Below, piece after piece: positions 63,290 through 64,000 of a stretch of 64,000 bases of DNA (within the stretch, counting starts at the first letter, position 1; the number at the start of each line of letters is the position of its first letter). A program made the translations under genes and the position numbers. Below the pieces are notes generated by a model that did no database searches, was not told where the DNA came from, and worked only from the letters and a program-made list of their open reading frames with translations. The stretch is from Pseudomonas bohemica (GTDB taxonomy: Bacteria > Pseudomonadota > Gammaproteobacteria > Pseudomonadales > Pseudomonadaceae). The stretch is taken from NCBI RefSeq assembly GCF_002934685.1, contig NZ_NKHL01000092.1, positions 1 through 64,000 of the forward strand, written 5' to 3'.

Positions 63290-63583
63290 TTGGAATTACT
63301 CACTTAGACTGTCTAGCTGGGGGATCCGTTGTATTTGTGCGTCCTCTCCTGCGCTGTTCGAACTTGGTCTCCGGCAACGCAGATTTGTAACGATATGTGT
63401 AAAAATGGCGGATAGCAATCATAAGAAACGCATCACCCATCGCCGGTGCCTCATGGCAGCCTGAGGGCGCGATATTTGTTTATGTCACGCTTGGCGTCTG
63501 CCTGCCCTTAACTCGCTCGAAATTTCCGGACTGACCGCTGTGAGTCGGACCGGACTGTCATGCACTTGCGAGTTGAATTCACA
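63290..63583. other. intergenic region upstream of the truncated right-edge gene
   Basis: Divergent promoter region of the MFS gene and of the right-edge gene. No operator or terminator recognised. Confidence 0.4.
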
Positions 63584-64000
63584 ATGACTGTCAACTATGA
63601 CCTGATCGATACCTTCTCCCGCCGACCTTCGCTGACTCCTGTCGCCTACGATGCTTTGCGCAACGCCCTTCGGGCTCAATATCCTTCGCTGGATATCGAT
63701 CCGGCCATCGCTGTGATTACTGATTCCCAGGCCGACGGATCGGCCAGGACGTTGATGGACGTTCTGTGTGATGACTTCGCCGCCGGCAAGACGCCTCGCT
63801 GGAAGGACGGGGAACATACATTGGTACTTAATCCCGTCGCTCCGGAAAATACGGTTGCGCCGCTCGAACTCGGGCAACTGGCGATTCTCATCGACACCGC
63901 TTCACTCGGTCTGCCCGACATCTTCATGCGCGCTATGGTGAGCTTCTGGGACCGACCCGGAAAAAATGGCGTGAGTCCCTGGAAACAATTAGCCCAGGAG
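63584..64000 (+). CDS. N-terminal part of a large unidentified protein (cut by window edge)
   Basis: 139 codons without a stop up to the window end. It begins MTVNYDLIDTFSRRPSLTPV, with an in-frame upstream ATG at 63560 as an alternative. The sequence contains long alternating segments (AQYPSLDIDPAIAVITDSQ; later SFWDRPGKNGVSPWKQLAQE) reminiscent of the N-termini of very large Pseudomonas toxin-like proteins (dermonecrotic-toxin-domain/DUF6543 type). That resemblance is weak. No transmembrane or signal sequence is visible. Confidence 0.55.
   Translation, partial: MTVNYDLIDTFSRRPSLTPVAYDALRNALRAQYPSLDIDPAIAVITDSQADGSARTLMDVLCDDFAAGKTPRWKDGEHTLVLNPVAPENTVAPLELGQLAILIDTASLGLPDIFMRAMVSFWDRPGKNGVSPWKQLAQE

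Noticed and set aside
1..64000. tRNA, rRNA, insertion sequence, integrase or prophage genes
   Set aside because: I looked for typical signatures (CCA-ended cloverleafs, DDE transposases, integrase motifs) and saw none; this is not a formal search.

Overview
The window is a gene-dense, GC-rich chromosomal segment that looks like a Pseudomonas of the fluorescens group. The evidence is the mfd/csiV/gapB neighbourhood, an RsmE-type CsrA protein, DUF1652 and CENP-V/GFA genes, a LacI-type GntR gluconate regulator with gntP and gntK, a glcCDEFGB cluster, the hmgR/hmgA/fahA tyrosine module, and many intergenic REP-type hairpins (GTGGGAGTGAGCTTGCTCAC and relatives). I see no rRNA, tRNA, transposase, integrase, prophage or CRISPR array. 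It reads as ordinary chromosome carrying metabolic islands.

Layout. 1-2580: minus-strand marR-aaeB-aaeX aromatic-acid efflux operon, cut by the left edge. 3139-3807: lone PL7 alginate lyase without a signal peptide. 3883-8439: metal- or redox-type two-component system, divergent from a periplasmic beta-rich protein and a b561-type cytochrome/molybdopterin lipoprotein pair; two inverted 16-bp boxes lie between them. 8686-12432: small and poorly known genes (24-residue membrane peptide, PhnA-like protein, GNAT, DUF1652, two hypotheticals). 13352-15922: FAD-dependent oxidoreductase and ketopantoate-reductase-like gene behind a 0.9 kb gene-free leader. 16089-18247: carboxypeptidase G2-like M20 peptidase, YdcH/DUF465 protein and RsmE-like regulator. 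18763-22035: gluconate uptake, kinase and repressor with three matching operators. 22191-29954: glycolate/glyoxylate operon (glcD-E-F-G and malate synthase G) with its GlcC regulator and two FadR-type operators. 30036-36101: tyrosine/homogentisate catabolism (maiA, hppD, hmgR, hmgA, fahA), interrupted by a composite tandem repeat. 36223-39894: D-amino-acid island (second GntP permease, RpiR regulator, D-aminoacylase). 40377-44104: GlxA-type AraC regulator, isonitrile-hydratase-like DJ-1 protein, TetR repressor and a metallo-beta-lactamase-fold hydrolase with a palindromic operator. 44232-50556: Rieske/FAD reductase, GFA protein, sugar epimerase, a hexapeptide-transferase remnant, an AbrB-family membrane protein and a LysR regulator. 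50639-56148: acidic protein, deoxyribosyltransferase-like protein, FAN1-type nuclease and SWIM/SNF2 helicase. 56162-61805: csiV, mfd and gapB. 62003-63289: citrate-type MFS symporter. 63584-64000: start of a large unidentified protein cut by the right edge.

Several catabolic genes appear to be under both specific and global control. HmgR-like operators (TTACG-N5-CGTAA) precede both maiA and hmgA, although the two loci are 3.4 kb apart. A/C-rich AANAANAA motifs of the Crc/Hfq type sit near the starts of maiA, hmgA and glcD. The gluconate and glycolate clusters carry palindromes that fit their own regulators. The most unusual sequence structures are the 240-bp higher-order repeat at 31908-32570, the paired cop-box-like elements at 6073-6133 and two tiny genes recovered by eye (8686-8760 and 44232-44396).
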